Positions 54,887-63,272 of a DNA stretch of 64,000 bases are shown here, piece by piece; positions within the stretch are counted from its first letter, which is position 1; each line of letters opens with the position of its first letter. The notes below the pieces were generated by a model. That model was not told the origin of the DNA. It saw only the letters and a program-made list of their open reading frames with translations, and did not search any database. This DNA is from Sphingomonas immobilis (GTDB lineage Bacteria; Pseudomonadota; Alphaproteobacteria; Sphingomonadales; Sphingomonadaceae): the NCBI RefSeq assembly GCF_030580995.1, contig NZ_JAUQSZ010000018.1, positions 1 through 64,000 on the forward strand, written 5' to 3'. The position numbers and the translations under genes are program-made.

Positions 54887-56170
54887 GTGACCCAATATCA
54901 GACCGGCTTCGGCAACCATTTCTCGACAGAGGCCGTACCCGGCGCGCTCCCCGTTGGCCGCAACTCGCCGCAGCGCCCCGCCTTCGGCCTCTACGCCGAA
55001 CAACTCTCGGGCACCGCCTTCACCGCGCCGCGCCATGAAAACCGGCGTTCTTGGCTCTACCGCCTGCGACCGAGCGCCGAGCATCCGCCCTACACCCGCT
55101 ACGAGGGCGCAAAGCTGTTCGCCCCCGGCACCGACACGGCGCCCCTCGCCCCCAATCGCCTGCGCTGGTCGCCGATTGCCGACCCCACCGCACCCACCGA
55201 TCTGATCGACGGCATCACGACGATGCTCGCCAACCGCGACCCGGCCGATCTCGAGGGCGTCGCCGTCCACCTCTACGCTGCCAATGCCGACATGACTGCC
55301 CGCGCCTTCGTCGATGCCGATGGCGAGTTGCTGTTCATTCCACAGCAGGGCCGCCTGACCCTCCTCACCGAACTCGGCCGTGTCGATATCGCCCCCGGCC
55401 AGATCGCGCTGATCCCGCGCGGCGTGCGTTTCCGCGCGCTGCTCCCCGATGGCGCCGCGCGCGGCTATATCGCCGAGAATCACGGCGCCCTTTTCCGCCT
55501 GCCCGATCTCGGCCCGATCGGATCGAACAGCCTCGCCTCCCCCCGCGATTTCGAGACGCCCGCTGCCGCCTTCGAGGACATCGACGCTCCCTTCGAACTC
55601 GTCCAGAAATCGCTCGGCAGCCTGTGGACGACGACGCTCGATCATTCGCCGCTCGATGTCGTCGCCTGGCACGGCAACCTCGCGCCGTGGCGCTACGATC
55701 TCGCGCGCTTCAACACGATCGGCACGGTCAGCTTCGATCATCCCGATCCGTCGATCTTCACCGTCCTGACTTCGCCCAGCGACGTGCCCGGCCGCGCCAA
55801 TGCCGATTTCGTGATCTTCCCGCCGCGCTGGATGGTGGCGGAGGACACGTTTCGCCCACCCTGGTTCCACCGCAACGTCATGTCGGAAGCGATGGGCCTC
55901 ATCACCGGCGCGTACGACGCCAAGGCCGATGGCTTCGCGCCGGGCGGCCTCTCGCTGCACAATCTGATGGCCGGGCACGGCCCCGATGTCGCGAGCTGGC
56001 AGGCGGCCAGCGATGCCGCACTCGCCCCGCACAAGATCGAGGACACGATGGCATTCATGGTCGAAAGCTGCTGGCCCTATCGCCCGACCGCCTTCGGACT
56101 CACGCACGCGCAACAAGATTACGATGCGGCATGGTCGGGCTTTCCGAAAGCGGTACTGCCAAATCCTTGA
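54887..56170 (+). CDS. hmgA: Homogentisate 1,2-dioxygenase
   Basis: A 427-residue ring-cleaving dioxygenase opening homogentisate to maleylacetoacetate. Opening YQTGFGNHFSTEAVPGALP is diagnostic. The metal-site region near FPPRWMVAEDTFRPPWFHRN holds the expected His/Glu ligands; GGLSLHNLMAGHGPD follows. GTG 54887 has GGAGGAAGG upstream. It completes the pathway step after hppD; no maleylacetoacetate isomerase or fumarylacetoacetase is in the window. Confidence 0.96.
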   Translation: MTQYQTGFGNHFSTEAVPGALPVGRNSPQRPAFGLYAEQLSGTAFTAPRHENRRSWLYRLRPSAEHPPYTRYEGAKLFAPGTDTAPLAPNRLRWSPIADPTAPTDLIDGITTMLANRDPADLEGVAVHLYAANADMTARAFVDADGELLFIPQQGRLTLLTELGRVDIAPGQIALIPRGVRFRALLPDGAARGYIAENHGALFRLPDLGPIGSNSLASPRDFETPAAAFEDIDAPFELVQKSLGSLWTTTLDHSPLDVVAWHGNLAPWRYDLARFNTIGTVSFDHPDPSIFTVLTSPSDVPGRANADFVIFPPRWMVAEDTFRPPWFHRNVMSEAMGLITGAYDAKADGFAPGGLSLHNLMAGHGPDVASWQAASDAALAPHKIEDTMAFMVESCWPYRPTAFGLTHAQQDYDAAWSGFPKAVLPNP

Positions 56171-56201
56171 TGTGGCTGAAAATGACATCTAGGCGATTGG
56201 T

Positions 56202-56657
56202 ATGTCCAAGACCGCGCTGAAACTCGACGACTTCATTCCCTATCGTCTGTCCTACACGTCGAACCTCGTCAGCGACCGGATCGCGCGGGCGTATCAGGCG
56301 CTTTTCGGCCTCACGATCCCCGAATGGCGGCTGATCGCGGTGATCGCGGAAGGCGACGGCATCACGCAGCAGGCAATCGGCGCGAGCACGCGGATGGACA
56401 AGGTGACGGTCAGCCGCGCCGCCATCGCGCTGGTCGGACGCGGCCTGATCGATCGGGTGCCCAACACCGGCGACCGTCGCTCGCACCTGCTGCGCCTGAC
56501 CGAGACGGGGGCGCAGCTCTACCGCCAGGTCGCGCCGAAAGCACTGGAGCTGGAAGCGCGCATCTTCGGCGGTTTCGAGCAGGATCAGGTGCGCAGCTTC
56601 CTCAAGATGCTCCGCCGCATCGACAAGGTCGCGCTGGAGATCGAAGGGAAAAAGTGA
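56202..56657 (+). CDS. MarR-family transcriptional regulator
   Basis: A 151-residue winged-helix regulator: LTIPEWRLIAVIAEGDGITQ, then the recognition helix around STRMDKVTVSRAAIALVGRG and the wing DRRSHLLRLTETG. It lies 31 bp downstream of hmgA on the same strand, so it is probably the homogentisate-pathway regulator, a common arrangement; its operator is not identified. Confidence 0.88.
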   Translation: MSKTALKLDDFIPYRLSYTSNLVSDRIARAYQALFGLTIPEWRLIAVIAEGDGITQQAIGASTRMDKVTVSRAAIALVGRGLIDRVPNTGDRRSHLLRLTETGAQLYRQVAPKALELEARIFGGFEQDQVRSFLKMLRRIDKVALEIEGKK

Positions 56658-56666
56658 CCACAACAA

Positions 56667-56693
56667 CCCCTCCCCTGAAGGGGAGGGGCTTTT
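56667..56693 (+). terminator. Rho-independent terminator after the MarR gene
   Basis: A 9-bp perfect stem CCCCTCCCC/GGGGAGGGG with TGAA loop, followed by CTTTT. It separates the hmgA-marR unit from the oppositely oriented HAD gene and may serve both. Confidence 0.85.
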
Positions 56694-56697
56694 AGAG

Positions 56698-57303
56698 TCA
56701 GAGCAGCCCGTACCCGCTCAACACGCCCCGCAGCTTCGCCGCATCCTCGAACAGCACGCCGCGGATGCCGACGCCATCGGCCGCTTCGACATTGTCGGCG
56801 CGGTCGTCGATGAACACCGCATCCCCCGCCGCCACGCCGAAGCGGGCGAGCGCGAGGTGATAGATGGCGGGATCGGGCTTGGCGATCTTCTCGTCGCCGG
56901 AGACGACGACATCGCGGAAGCGGTCGAAGATATCGGCCTCCCGGGCGCGGAACGGCCCCCAGAACTCGCCCGAGAAATTGGTGATCGCGTAGAGCGGCAC
57001 GCTGCGCGCATCGAGCTCGGTGACGATCTCGCGCATCCCCGGCAGCATGTCGCCGAGCTGCTCCGTGAAGCGCGGGCCCCACACGGCGATCAGATCCTCA
57101 TAGTGAGGATACAAGGCGGCCAGCTCCGCCGACGTCTCCGCGAACGGCCGCCCGGCGTCGTGCTGGAAATGCCATTCTTTCGTCGCGACGTCGCGCAGGA
57201 ACGCATCGAGCGCCCGATCGTCCGCGATCAGGCGCTCGTAGAGGAACCGGGGGTTCCAATCATACAGGACGTTGCCGACGTCGAAAATGACGACATTCGG
57301 CAC
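56698..57303 (-). CDS. HAD-family hydrolase (haloacid dehalogenase-like phosphatase)
   Basis: A 201-residue cytosolic enzyme. Motif I is VVIFDVGNVLYDWNPR (first Asp nucleophile; the second Asp of DxD is replaced by Gly), motif II ITNFSG, and motifs III/IV EKIAKPDPAIYHL and AVFIDDRADNVEAA. The single-Asp motif I resembles YihX/epoxide-hydrolase-like subgroups. Substrate unknown. It is downstream of rpmJ on the same strand. Confidence 0.85.
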   Translation of the reverse strand: MPNVVIFDVGNVLYDWNPRFLYERLIADDRALDAFLRDVATKEWHFQHDAGRPFAETSAELAALYPHYEDLIAVWGPRFTEQLGDMLPGMREIVTELDARSVPLYAITNFSGEFWGPFRAREADIFDRFRDVVVSGDEKIAKPDPAIYHLALARFGVAAGDAVFIDDRADNVEAADGVGIRGVLFEDAAKLRGVLSGYGLL

Positions 57304-57314
57304 CGCGCGACTGC

Positions 57315-57440
57315 TCAGCCCTGGCGGGCCTTGAAGCGGCGGTTGGTCTTGTTGATGATGTACGTGCGTCCACGGCGGCGGATCACGCGGTTGTCGCGAT
57401 GCCGGTCCTTGAGCGACTTCAGGGAATTGCGGATCTTCAT
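57315..57440 (-). CDS. rpmJ: 50S ribosomal protein L36
   Basis: A 41-residue protein MKIRNSLKSLKDRHRDNRVI followed by RRRGRTYIINKTNRRFKARQ. This is the longer, cysteine-free L36 form found in alphaproteobacteria, lacking the zinc-binding cysteines of the short type. Confidence 0.95.
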   Translation of the reverse strand: MKIRNSLKSLKDRHRDNRVIRRRGRTYIINKTNRRFKARQG

Positions 57441-57627
57441 GATCGATTCGCTTCTACGTTTCTGGTGGTTCGGAAAAAGAGGCTGCCGCCTATAGTCGGG
57501 GGCCGCCGAAGTCAACCTGGCGAGGCGGAAAATGCGTGCGACGGGCCGCACTCGACACACGGACCCCATTTGCCTGACAAGCGTTTCGGCAGGGTAACAG
57601 TCGCTACGGCATATAGGGATTACGGCA

Positions 57628-58257
57628 ATGAAGGCACTCCATGCGCTCGCTCTGGGTTTGACGGCGGCGAGCCTCGCGGGCTGCGAGACGACAGGGGCCA
57701 GTGCGCCGACGCAGGTCACGCGCTTCCACCTCGGCGCACCGCTGGAGCGTGGCACGCTGAACGTCGAGCCGATGCCGGGCAATCAGCCGGCAAGCCTGGA
57801 GTTCAAGACCTTCGCCGCCGCCGTGCAGACCGAATTGCTCAAGGCCGGCTATGACGCCCCCGCGCCTGGCGCGAAGGAACAGTATCTCGCCGTGGTCGCG
57901 CTCCAGCAGGATACGCGCGAGGGCCCGCCGCGCACGTCCGGCCTCACCATCGGCCTCGGCGGCGGCGGCGTCATCGGTGGCGGCGGGGGCTATCGTGGCG
58001 GCGGTGGCGGCGTAGGCCTCGGCGGCGGCGTGTCCTTCCCGGTCGGCAAGGTGCGGCACCAGTATTTCACGCTCACCAATCTCTCCGTGACGATCCAGCG
58101 GGCGCGCGACAAGACCGTCATCTGGGAAGGCCGCGCGCAGACGGCGACACGCGATCGGGCGCCGGGCGGCACCGCCGCCGAAGTGGCCGCCAAACTCGCC
58201 GATGCGATGTTCCGGGGCTTTCCCGGGGAATCTGGCCGCACTATCACGGTGAAATGA
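57628..58257 (+). CDS. DUF4136-like lipoprotein with Gly-rich insert
   Basis: A 209-residue lipoprotein: leader ending SLAGC (Cys19), then a DUF4136-type domain (EFKTFAAAVQTELLKAGYD, RARDKTVIWEGRAQT). A poly-Gly stretch (about 111-132) interrupts the domain. It is probably periplasmic or outer-membrane facing. Function of the family is unknown. Its stop overlaps the ATG of the carboxypeptidase (ATGA). Confidence 0.75.
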   Translation: MKALHALALGLTAASLAGCETTGASAPTQVTRFHLGAPLERGTLNVEPMPGNQPASLEFKTFAAAVQTELLKAGYDAPAPGAKEQYLAVVALQQDTREGPPRTSGLTIGLGGGGVIGGGGGYRGGGGGVGLGGGVSFPVGKVRHQYFTLTNLSVTIQRARDKTVIWEGRAQTATRDRAPGGTAAEVAAKLADAMFRGFPGESGRTITVK

Positions 58258-59372
58258 GCATCACCGTCAACGCCGCCTTCGATAGCGGCAACATCCGTGT
58301 GGTCGGGATCGAGGGCGACACCGTCTCCCTCGAGATCGTCCACGACAAGGACTCAGAATTCTACCAGTGGTTTCACTTCCGCGTCGCGGGTGCGCGCGGG
58401 CGGACGCTGACCTTCCGCATCACCAACGCGGCGTCCTCGGCCTATCCGCCGGGCTGGCCCAACTACAAGGTGCGCGCCTCGACCGATCGCGAAGCGTGGC
58501 GGATGACGCCCACGCGCTATGCCGGCGGCGTGCTCGAATGGGACTGGACGGGCGAGAGCGACCTGGCGTGGTTCGCCTATTTCGCGCCCTATACGATGGA
58601 CCGCCACGATGCGCTCGTCGCACGCATGGCGCTCGAACCCGGCGTCAGCCACCGCGAGCTTGGCCGCACGCTCGATGGGCGGGCGATGGATTGCCTCGAA
58701 CTCGGCACCGGGCCCAAGCACGTCTGGTTCTATGCGCGCCAGCACCCCGGCGAGAGCATGGCGGAATGGTGGGCGGAAGGCGCGCTCGAACGCCTCACCG
58801 ACACCGCCGACCCGGTGACGCAAGCGTTGCGGGAGAAATGCACCTTCCACATCGTCCCCAACATGAACCCGGACGGGTCGTTCCGCGGGCATCTGCGCAC
58901 CAACGCGGCGGGCGTGAACCTCAACCGCGAGTGGCACGAGCCCACGCCCGAGCGCAGCCCCGAAGTGCTGTGCGTGCGGAACGCAATGGACGAAACTGGC
59001 GTCGCTTTCGCGATGGATGTCCACGGCGACGAATCGATCCCCGCCAATTTCATCGCCGGGTTCGAAGGCATCCCGAACTGGAGCGATGAACAGGGCGAGA
59101 AATTCTACGATTTTGGCCGCCGCCTCGCCGCGCATACGCCCGATTTCCAGACCGAGAAGGGATACGGCAAGTCCGCACCCGGCAAGGCGAACCTCACCAT
59201 GTCCACCAACCAGCTCGCCAATCGCTTCGGCGCGGTCGCGATGACGCTGGAAATGCCCTTCAAGGATCACGATCCCAACCCCGATGCCGAATTCGGCTGG
59301 TCGCCGGAGCGGTCGAAGACGCTCGCCCATTCCTGCCTGGACGTGCTGGCCGACATGATCGACTGGATTTGA
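58254..59372 (+). CDS. M14-family zinc carboxypeptidase (cytosolic carboxypeptidase-like)
   Basis: A 372-residue enzyme. An N-terminal beta-sandwich (about 1-120; SEFYQWFHFRVAGARG) precedes the peptidase domain with Zn ligands in YARQHPGESMAEWWAEG (His, Glu) and AMDVHGDES (His), substrate-binding NMNPDGSFRGHLRTNAAGVN, and a late catalytic Glu in MTLEMPFKDH. This is the bacterial CCP-like subgroup. No leader, so cytosolic. Coupled to the lipoprotein upstream. Confidence 0.88.
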   Translation: MSITVNAAFDSGNIRVVGIEGDTVSLEIVHDKDSEFYQWFHFRVAGARGRTLTFRITNAASSAYPPGWPNYKVRASTDREAWRMTPTRYAGGVLEWDWTGESDLAWFAYFAPYTMDRHDALVARMALEPGVSHRELGRTLDGRAMDCLELGTGPKHVWFYARQHPGESMAEWWAEGALERLTDTADPVTQALREKCTFHIVPNMNPDGSFRGHLRTNAAGVNLNREWHEPTPERSPEVLCVRNAMDETGVAFAMDVHGDESIPANFIAGFEGIPNWSDEQGEKFYDFGRRLAAHTPDFQTEKGYGKSAPGKANLTMSTNQLANRFGAVAMTLEMPFKDHDPNPDAEFGWSPERSKTLAHSCLDVLADMIDWI

Positions 59373-59408
59373 CTCGCCTTCCGCCGCCACCTGTCGTCTA
59401 GGCATACG

Positions 59409-59678
59409 ATGGGCGAAATCGAACGCAGCGTGCCCTCCGGGCTGATCGAGCAATGGGCGTATCATCTGCGCCGGGAGCGTGCGCGGGCGGCGGACATGAT
59501 CTGGCTGATCGAACAGGGCTTCACCATTCACGAAGGCCGCGACGGCGTGCCCACCGCCGACGCCAGCGCGCGCATCGTGCGCGAGCAGCAGGAGATCGTC
59601 GACGAGGTGACCGCGCTGCTCGATCAATATGATGCGATCAACCTGCGCGGCAGCGCGTTCGGCGACGCCGTCCGCTAG
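59409..59678 (+). CDS. Conserved-looking small protein, unknown function
   Basis: An 89-residue soluble, helical and acidic protein (SGLIEQWAYHLRRERARAAD, IVREQQEIVDEVTALLDQ). Clean ATG start, 36 bp after the carboxypeptidase and 6 bp before the YdeI-like gene, so likely one operon. No family recognised. Confidence 0.55.
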   Translation: MGEIERSVPSGLIEQWAYHLRRERARAADMIWLIEQGFTIHEGRDGVPTADASARIVREQQEIVDEVTALLDQYDAINLRGSAFGDAVR

Positions 59679-59684
59679 ATCGCT

Positions 59685-60011
59685 ATGGAGCCCGCCGTGC
59701 CGGATACGTTTTCACATGGGACCGTTCACGAAGCCGCGGAGGACTTTCAGGCGGCGATCCGATCGGAGCCCGAAGTGCTCGCCCTCTGGGAGAGCCTGAC
59801 GCCGCTCGGCCGCAACGAGTTCCTATGCTGGGTCGAGGATGCGAAACAGCCCGCGACGCGCAGCCGCCGCATCACGCGCACCCGCGAGGAATTGCTGGAG
59901 GGCAAGAAGCGGCCATGCTGCTGGGCGGGCTGCATCCACCGCACCGACAAGGCGCCGAGCCGCTGGCAACAGGCGGTCCTGATCGACGGCAAGAAACAGA
60001 AGGGCCGTTAG
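59685..60011 (+). CDS. YdeI/OmpD-associated family protein
   Basis: A 108-residue protein with ALWESLTPLGRNEFLCWVED followed by AKQPATRSRRITRTREEL, the typical YdeI-like C-terminal helix pattern (normally NEYxxWIEDAKxPETRxRRI). Relatives are linked to stress or bacteriocin protection, but the mechanism is unknown. Cys-Cys in RPCCWAGC is unusual. Confidence 0.7.
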   Translation: MEPAVPDTFSHGTVHEAAEDFQAAIRSEPEVLALWESLTPLGRNEFLCWVEDAKQPATRSRRITRTREELLEGKKRPCCWAGCIHRTDKAPSRWQQAVLIDGKKQKGR

Positions 60012-60023
60012 CCCTCCCCCGGC

Positions 60024-60746
60024 TCAGACAAACAGCTCAGTCAAAAACCCGCGCATCGCCTGCCAGCTCCGCCGGTCTGCGGCCTCAGCATAGCCGAAAC
60101 CCTTGCGGCCCGGCGGCATGTCGCGGTCAGTGAAGCCATGGCCGGTATTGCCGTAAGCGTGGATCTGCCAGTCGGCTCCGCCCTCGGTCAGTTCCTCGGC
60201 CAGTCCCGTCGTCGCGGCCGGCGGGTTGAGCGGATCGTCCCAGCCGTGGCAGACCAGCACCTTCGGCGCGATCGGCACGACGCTCTGGTAATCGGGCTTG
60301 TCGTAGACGCCGTGGAAGCTGACCACGCCCAGCACGTCAAAGCCGCTGCGCGCCATGTCGAGCACGCATCCTCCGCCGAAGCAGAAGCCGATCGCGGCGG
60401 TCTTGGCGGGATCGATCCGGTCGAATCCCTTCAACGCGGCGAGCGACGCGGCGAGCCGGTCGCGCAGCAGCGCACGATCGGCCTTCAACGCATTCATATA
60501 GACCGCGGCATCCTCGGACTGGCGCGTCGTGCGCTTGCCCTGCCCATAGACGTCGCACGCGAACCCGACATAGCCGAGTGCGGCCAGCGCCTCGGCCTTC
60601 TGATTGTCGGCCTCCTTCTGGCCGAGCACATTGGGCACTACCAGCACGCCGGGACGCAGCGTCTGCACCTCGTCCTCATAGGCGATCACGCCCTCGAACG
60701 GCCCGCCCGGACCATCGTACACCAGGGTTTGCCGAACGATCGCCAT
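60024..60746 (-). CDS. Dienelactone hydrolase family protein
   Basis: A 240-residue alpha/beta hydrolase. The nucleophile is Cys in AIGFCFGGGCVLD, the Asp probably in HGWDDPLNP and the His in GNTGHGFTD. ATG 60746 (MAIVRQTL) has GGAGACGGAG upstream; the longer frame is not used. Natural substrate uncertain. Confidence 0.87.
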   Translation of the reverse strand: MAIVRQTLVYDGPGGPFEGVIAYEDEVQTLRPGVLVVPNVLGQKEADNQKAEALAALGYVGFACDVYGQGKRTTRQSEDAAVYMNALKADRALLRDRLAASLAALKGFDRIDPAKTAAIGFCFGGGCVLDMARSGFDVLGVVSFHGVYDKPDYQSVVPIAPKVLVCHGWDDPLNPPAATTGLAEELTEGGADWQIHAYGNTGHGFTDRDMPPGRKGFGYAEAADRRSWQAMRGFLTELFV

Positions 60747-60853
60747 CTCCGTCTCCTCGTCTGCGCGCGAAATGCCATGACGCGCGGACACCGCGCAAGT
60801 TGCACGCCCGCGATCCATCGCTAAGGACGGGCGGACAATCCGACGGAGGAATC

Positions 60854-61540
60854 ATGCCCACGCTCGTCCTGATCCGCCACGGCCAGTCGGCCTGGAATCT
60901 CGAAAACCGCTTCACCGGCTGGTGGGATGTCGACGTGACGGAGAAAGGCGCGGAGGAAGCGCGCGCGGCGGGGCGGCTGATGGCGGAGAAGGGCCTCGAT
61001 TTCGACCAGTGCTTCACCTCGCTGCAGACGCGCGCGATCAAGACGCTCAACCTCGCACTCGAGGAAATGAAGCGGCTGTGGCTGCCGGTCGAGAAGGACT
61101 GGCGGCTGAACGAACGGCACTACGGCGGCCTGACCGGGCTCGACAAGGCCGAGACGGCGGCGAAGCACGGCGACGAGCAGGTCCATGTCTGGCGCCGCAG
61201 CTTCGACATCCCGCCGCCCCCGCTCGAGGCCGGCGGCGAATACGATCTCTCGGCAGACCGCCGCTATGCCGGCATCGCCATCCCCGATACCGAGAGCCTG
61301 AAGGACACGATCGCGCGTGTCCTGCCGTACTGGGAAACGCGCATCGCCCCGGCACTGCGCGACGGCGAGCGCGTGCTCATTTCTGCGCATGGCAATTCGC
61401 TGCGCGCGCTGGTGAAACACCTCTCGAACATCCCCGACGACGAGATCACCAGCCTCGAGATTCCGACCGGCCAGCCGATCGTCTACGATCTCGACGCGGA
61501 CCTCAACGCGGTCGAGCGATATTACCTTAGCGAGAGATAA
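60854..61540 (+). CDS. gpmA: 2,3-bisphosphoglycerate-dependent phosphoglycerate mutase
   Basis: A 228-residue glycolytic enzyme interconverting 3- and 2-phosphoglycerate. TLVLIRHGQSAWNLENRFTG carries the phosphohistidine (His10 region), ERHYGGLTGLDKAETAAKHG the catalytic Glu, and SAHGNSLRALVKHL the second His. Normal length. ATG preceded by CGGAGGA. Confidence 0.95.
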   Translation: MPTLVLIRHGQSAWNLENRFTGWWDVDVTEKGAEEARAAGRLMAEKGLDFDQCFTSLQTRAIKTLNLALEEMKRLWLPVEKDWRLNERHYGGLTGLDKAETAAKHGDEQVHVWRRSFDIPPPPLEAGGEYDLSADRRYAGIAIPDTESLKDTIARVLPYWETRIAPALRDGERVLISAHGNSLRALVKHLSNIPDDEITSLEIPTGQPIVYDLDADLNAVERYYLSER

Positions 61541-61546
61541 ACGCGG

Positions 61547-61568
61547 CCCTCCGTCCGAACCCGGAGGG
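61547..61568 (+). terminator. Hairpin after gpmA
   Basis: CCCTCCG and CGGAGGG form a 7-bp stem with an 8-base loop, 6 bp past the gpmA stop. No T-run follows, so termination strength is uncertain. The remaining 61569-61815 shows no gene; it probably holds the promoter of the next gene. Confidence 0.5.
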
Positions 61569-61815
61569 TATTCGACCCGAATGGCAGGTCGCCCCGAATC
61601 CGCTAGAAAGGCGCCATCCACCAGGTTGGAGCCATTTCGGTGTATCGTCACAACTCAGCCGCGTTCCGTTTGCGGGACACCGGCCCATTTCGGGCAATTG
61701 CGAGACCCGTTCCATCGCGTCAAAAGAACGTGTCGCGGCGCACTCGGGGTAAGTGCGTATGGGCCGGGCCGATGCAGCGCGGCATGGTCGATCATCGACA
61801 GCTGGAGAGGGGCGC

Positions 61816-62166
61816 GTGACAGAGATTCCATCCGAACCGCCGCGCGTCGTCGTAATCGCGACGCCCGACAGCAAGCTGCGCTCCAGCTTCGCCGCGCAGC
61901 TCGTTCAGCGCGGCGAGAATGTCATATCGGTCATCAACTTCCGCTCGCCGAAGATCAGCGACCGCGCGCGCGCCAACGCGCTGCTCGTCGTCGCGGAAGA
62001 GACGCTGCCGGACGGGCCGTGGCTAGAACCCTTACGCGAATACGGCTGGGGCGGGCAGATCCTGGTGATCGGTGCCGAAGGCAGCGACCCGGACGAGACG
62101 ATGACCGCCGGCGTACACTATTGTAGCCACCCGTTCGACATCCAGGCCTGCCTCGATCTGCTCTGA
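61816..62166 (+). CDS. Receiver-like protein lacking phosphorylation residues (pseudo-receiver)
   Basis: A 116-residue protein with the response-regulator receiver layout: RVVVIATPDSKLRSSFAAQL (strand 1 and helix 1, but the acidic pair is missing), ALLVVAEETLPDG (strand 3, where the phospho-acceptor Asp aligns with Glu), QILVIGAEGSDPDE (strand 4) and GVHYCSHPFDIQACLDLL (strand 5; the usual Lys of KPF is His). It is therefore probably not phosphorylated. GTG has GGAGAGGGG upstream. It ends 3 bp from the convergent FixJ-type gene. The receiver assignment is my alignment by eye. Confidence 0.6.
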   Translation: MTEIPSEPPRVVVIATPDSKLRSSFAAQLVQRGENVISVINFRSPKISDRARANALLVVAEETLPDGPWLEPLREYGWGGQILVIGAEGSDPDETMTAGVHYCSHPFDIQACLDLL

Positions 62167-62169
62167 GCG

Positions 62170-62787
62170 TTACTCGTTGCCGATCAGCCCTGCGGTAAAG
62201 GCCAGCCGCAGCGCTTCGGAAAGGCTGCCGACCTTCAACTTGTCCATCAGGTTCGCGCGGTAGATTTCGACCGTGCGGGGCGAAATTTCCAGGTCGATGG
62301 CGATCATCTTGTTCGATCGTCCGTCGATCAACCCGGCCAGCACGTCTTTCTCGCGCGGGCTCAGCAGGTCGATCATCGCCTTGGCCTGCTCGACGCGCGC
62401 CTGCAGCCGGCTGTCCTTCTCGAGCCGTGCGAAGGCGAGCTCGATCGCGGCATAGAGGACATCGAACTCGTACGGCTTTTCGATGAAATCGACCACGCCG
62501 GATTTCATCGCCGAGATCGCCAGCTGCACGTCGCCGCGCCCGGTCAGCATGATCGTCGCGAACTTGCCCGCCCCCTCGATCGCCTTCAGCACGTCCATCC
62601 CGCTGATGCCCGGCATGTGAATGTCGAGCAGCAGCACACCCGGCGACAGATCGTCCTGACTGGCGAGGAATGCATCGCCGGTGCGGAAGCTCTGAATCAT
62701 GATGTCGGGTAGAATGGACAGCAGGCTGTGAAGCGAAGCACGCACGACATCGTCATCATCAACGATATAGATGCTGCGAACCGTCAC
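62170..62787 (-). CDS. FixJ-type two-component response regulator
   Basis: A 205-residue regulator. Receiver: IYIVDDDDVVR (acidic pocket), GVLLLDIHMPG (phospho-acceptor Asp55), MLTGRGDVQLAISAMKSGVV, and the Lys in DFIEKPYEF. C-terminal LuxR-type HTH: LLSPREKDVLAGLIDGRSNK, IAIDLEISPRTVEIYRANLM. Expected to be phosphorylated by the FixL-like kinase encoded divergently 485 bp away. Confidence 0.92.
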   Translation of the reverse strand: MTVRSIYIVDDDDVVRASLHSLLSILPDIMIQSFRTGDAFLASQDDLSPGVLLLDIHMPGISGMDVLKAIEGAGKFATIMLTGRGDVQLAISAMKSGVVDFIEKPYEFDVLYAAIELAFARLEKDSRLQARVEQAKAMIDLLSPREKDVLAGLIDGRSNKMIAIDLEISPRTVEIYRANLMDKLKVGSLSEALRLAFTAGLIGNE

Positions 62788-63272
62788 CCGATCATCCCCC
62801 TATGCCGGAAGATGCCGTCATCCATTGCTTCGCGACCGAAGCGCGCAAAGTGTAGGCTGGATGATACGGTGCCCATGTTCCTGCCTTCAACTAGCCAATT
62901 CCGCCACTTCGGAGTATTCCGTACCGGAAAAGCGTGCCTGGACCGGGCTTCAATTTGACCGCTCTGCGGCGGGTTTCTGTGGCGCACCATTACGGTCGCT
63001 CCCTCTCTCGTCGCTAACTTAGGTCAATCCACACGGCAGTTCAATGCGCCGCCGCAACGATATTGCCGATCTGGGCCATAATCCGGCTGTCTGTTCATAA
63101 GATACCGTCCCAAGCTTTGGATATCGTTGTACAACAAGCCCGCGCCTCCGCTGTCCGATCCGGCCCTGAAAAACCCTACCCAAAACGGGCCAGCGTGGCC
63201 AGACGAGGATTGGGCGCTGACGGTTTCGAAATACTTTGGAAATATGGTTGCTAACCCCCTAACCTCACGATC
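62788..63272. other. Divergent regulatory region between FixJ- and FixL-type genes
   Basis: About 485 bp without a convincing gene; frames on both strands are shadow-like and lack ribosome sites. No FixK/FNR-type TTGAT-N4-ATCAA box was found by eye. It presumably holds the promoters of both genes. Confidence 0.4.

Noticed and set aside
61569..61815. A possible tRNA or small RNA in the gap after gpmA
   Set aside because: No cloverleaf or conserved T-loop could be folded by eye; only the gpmA hairpin is supported.
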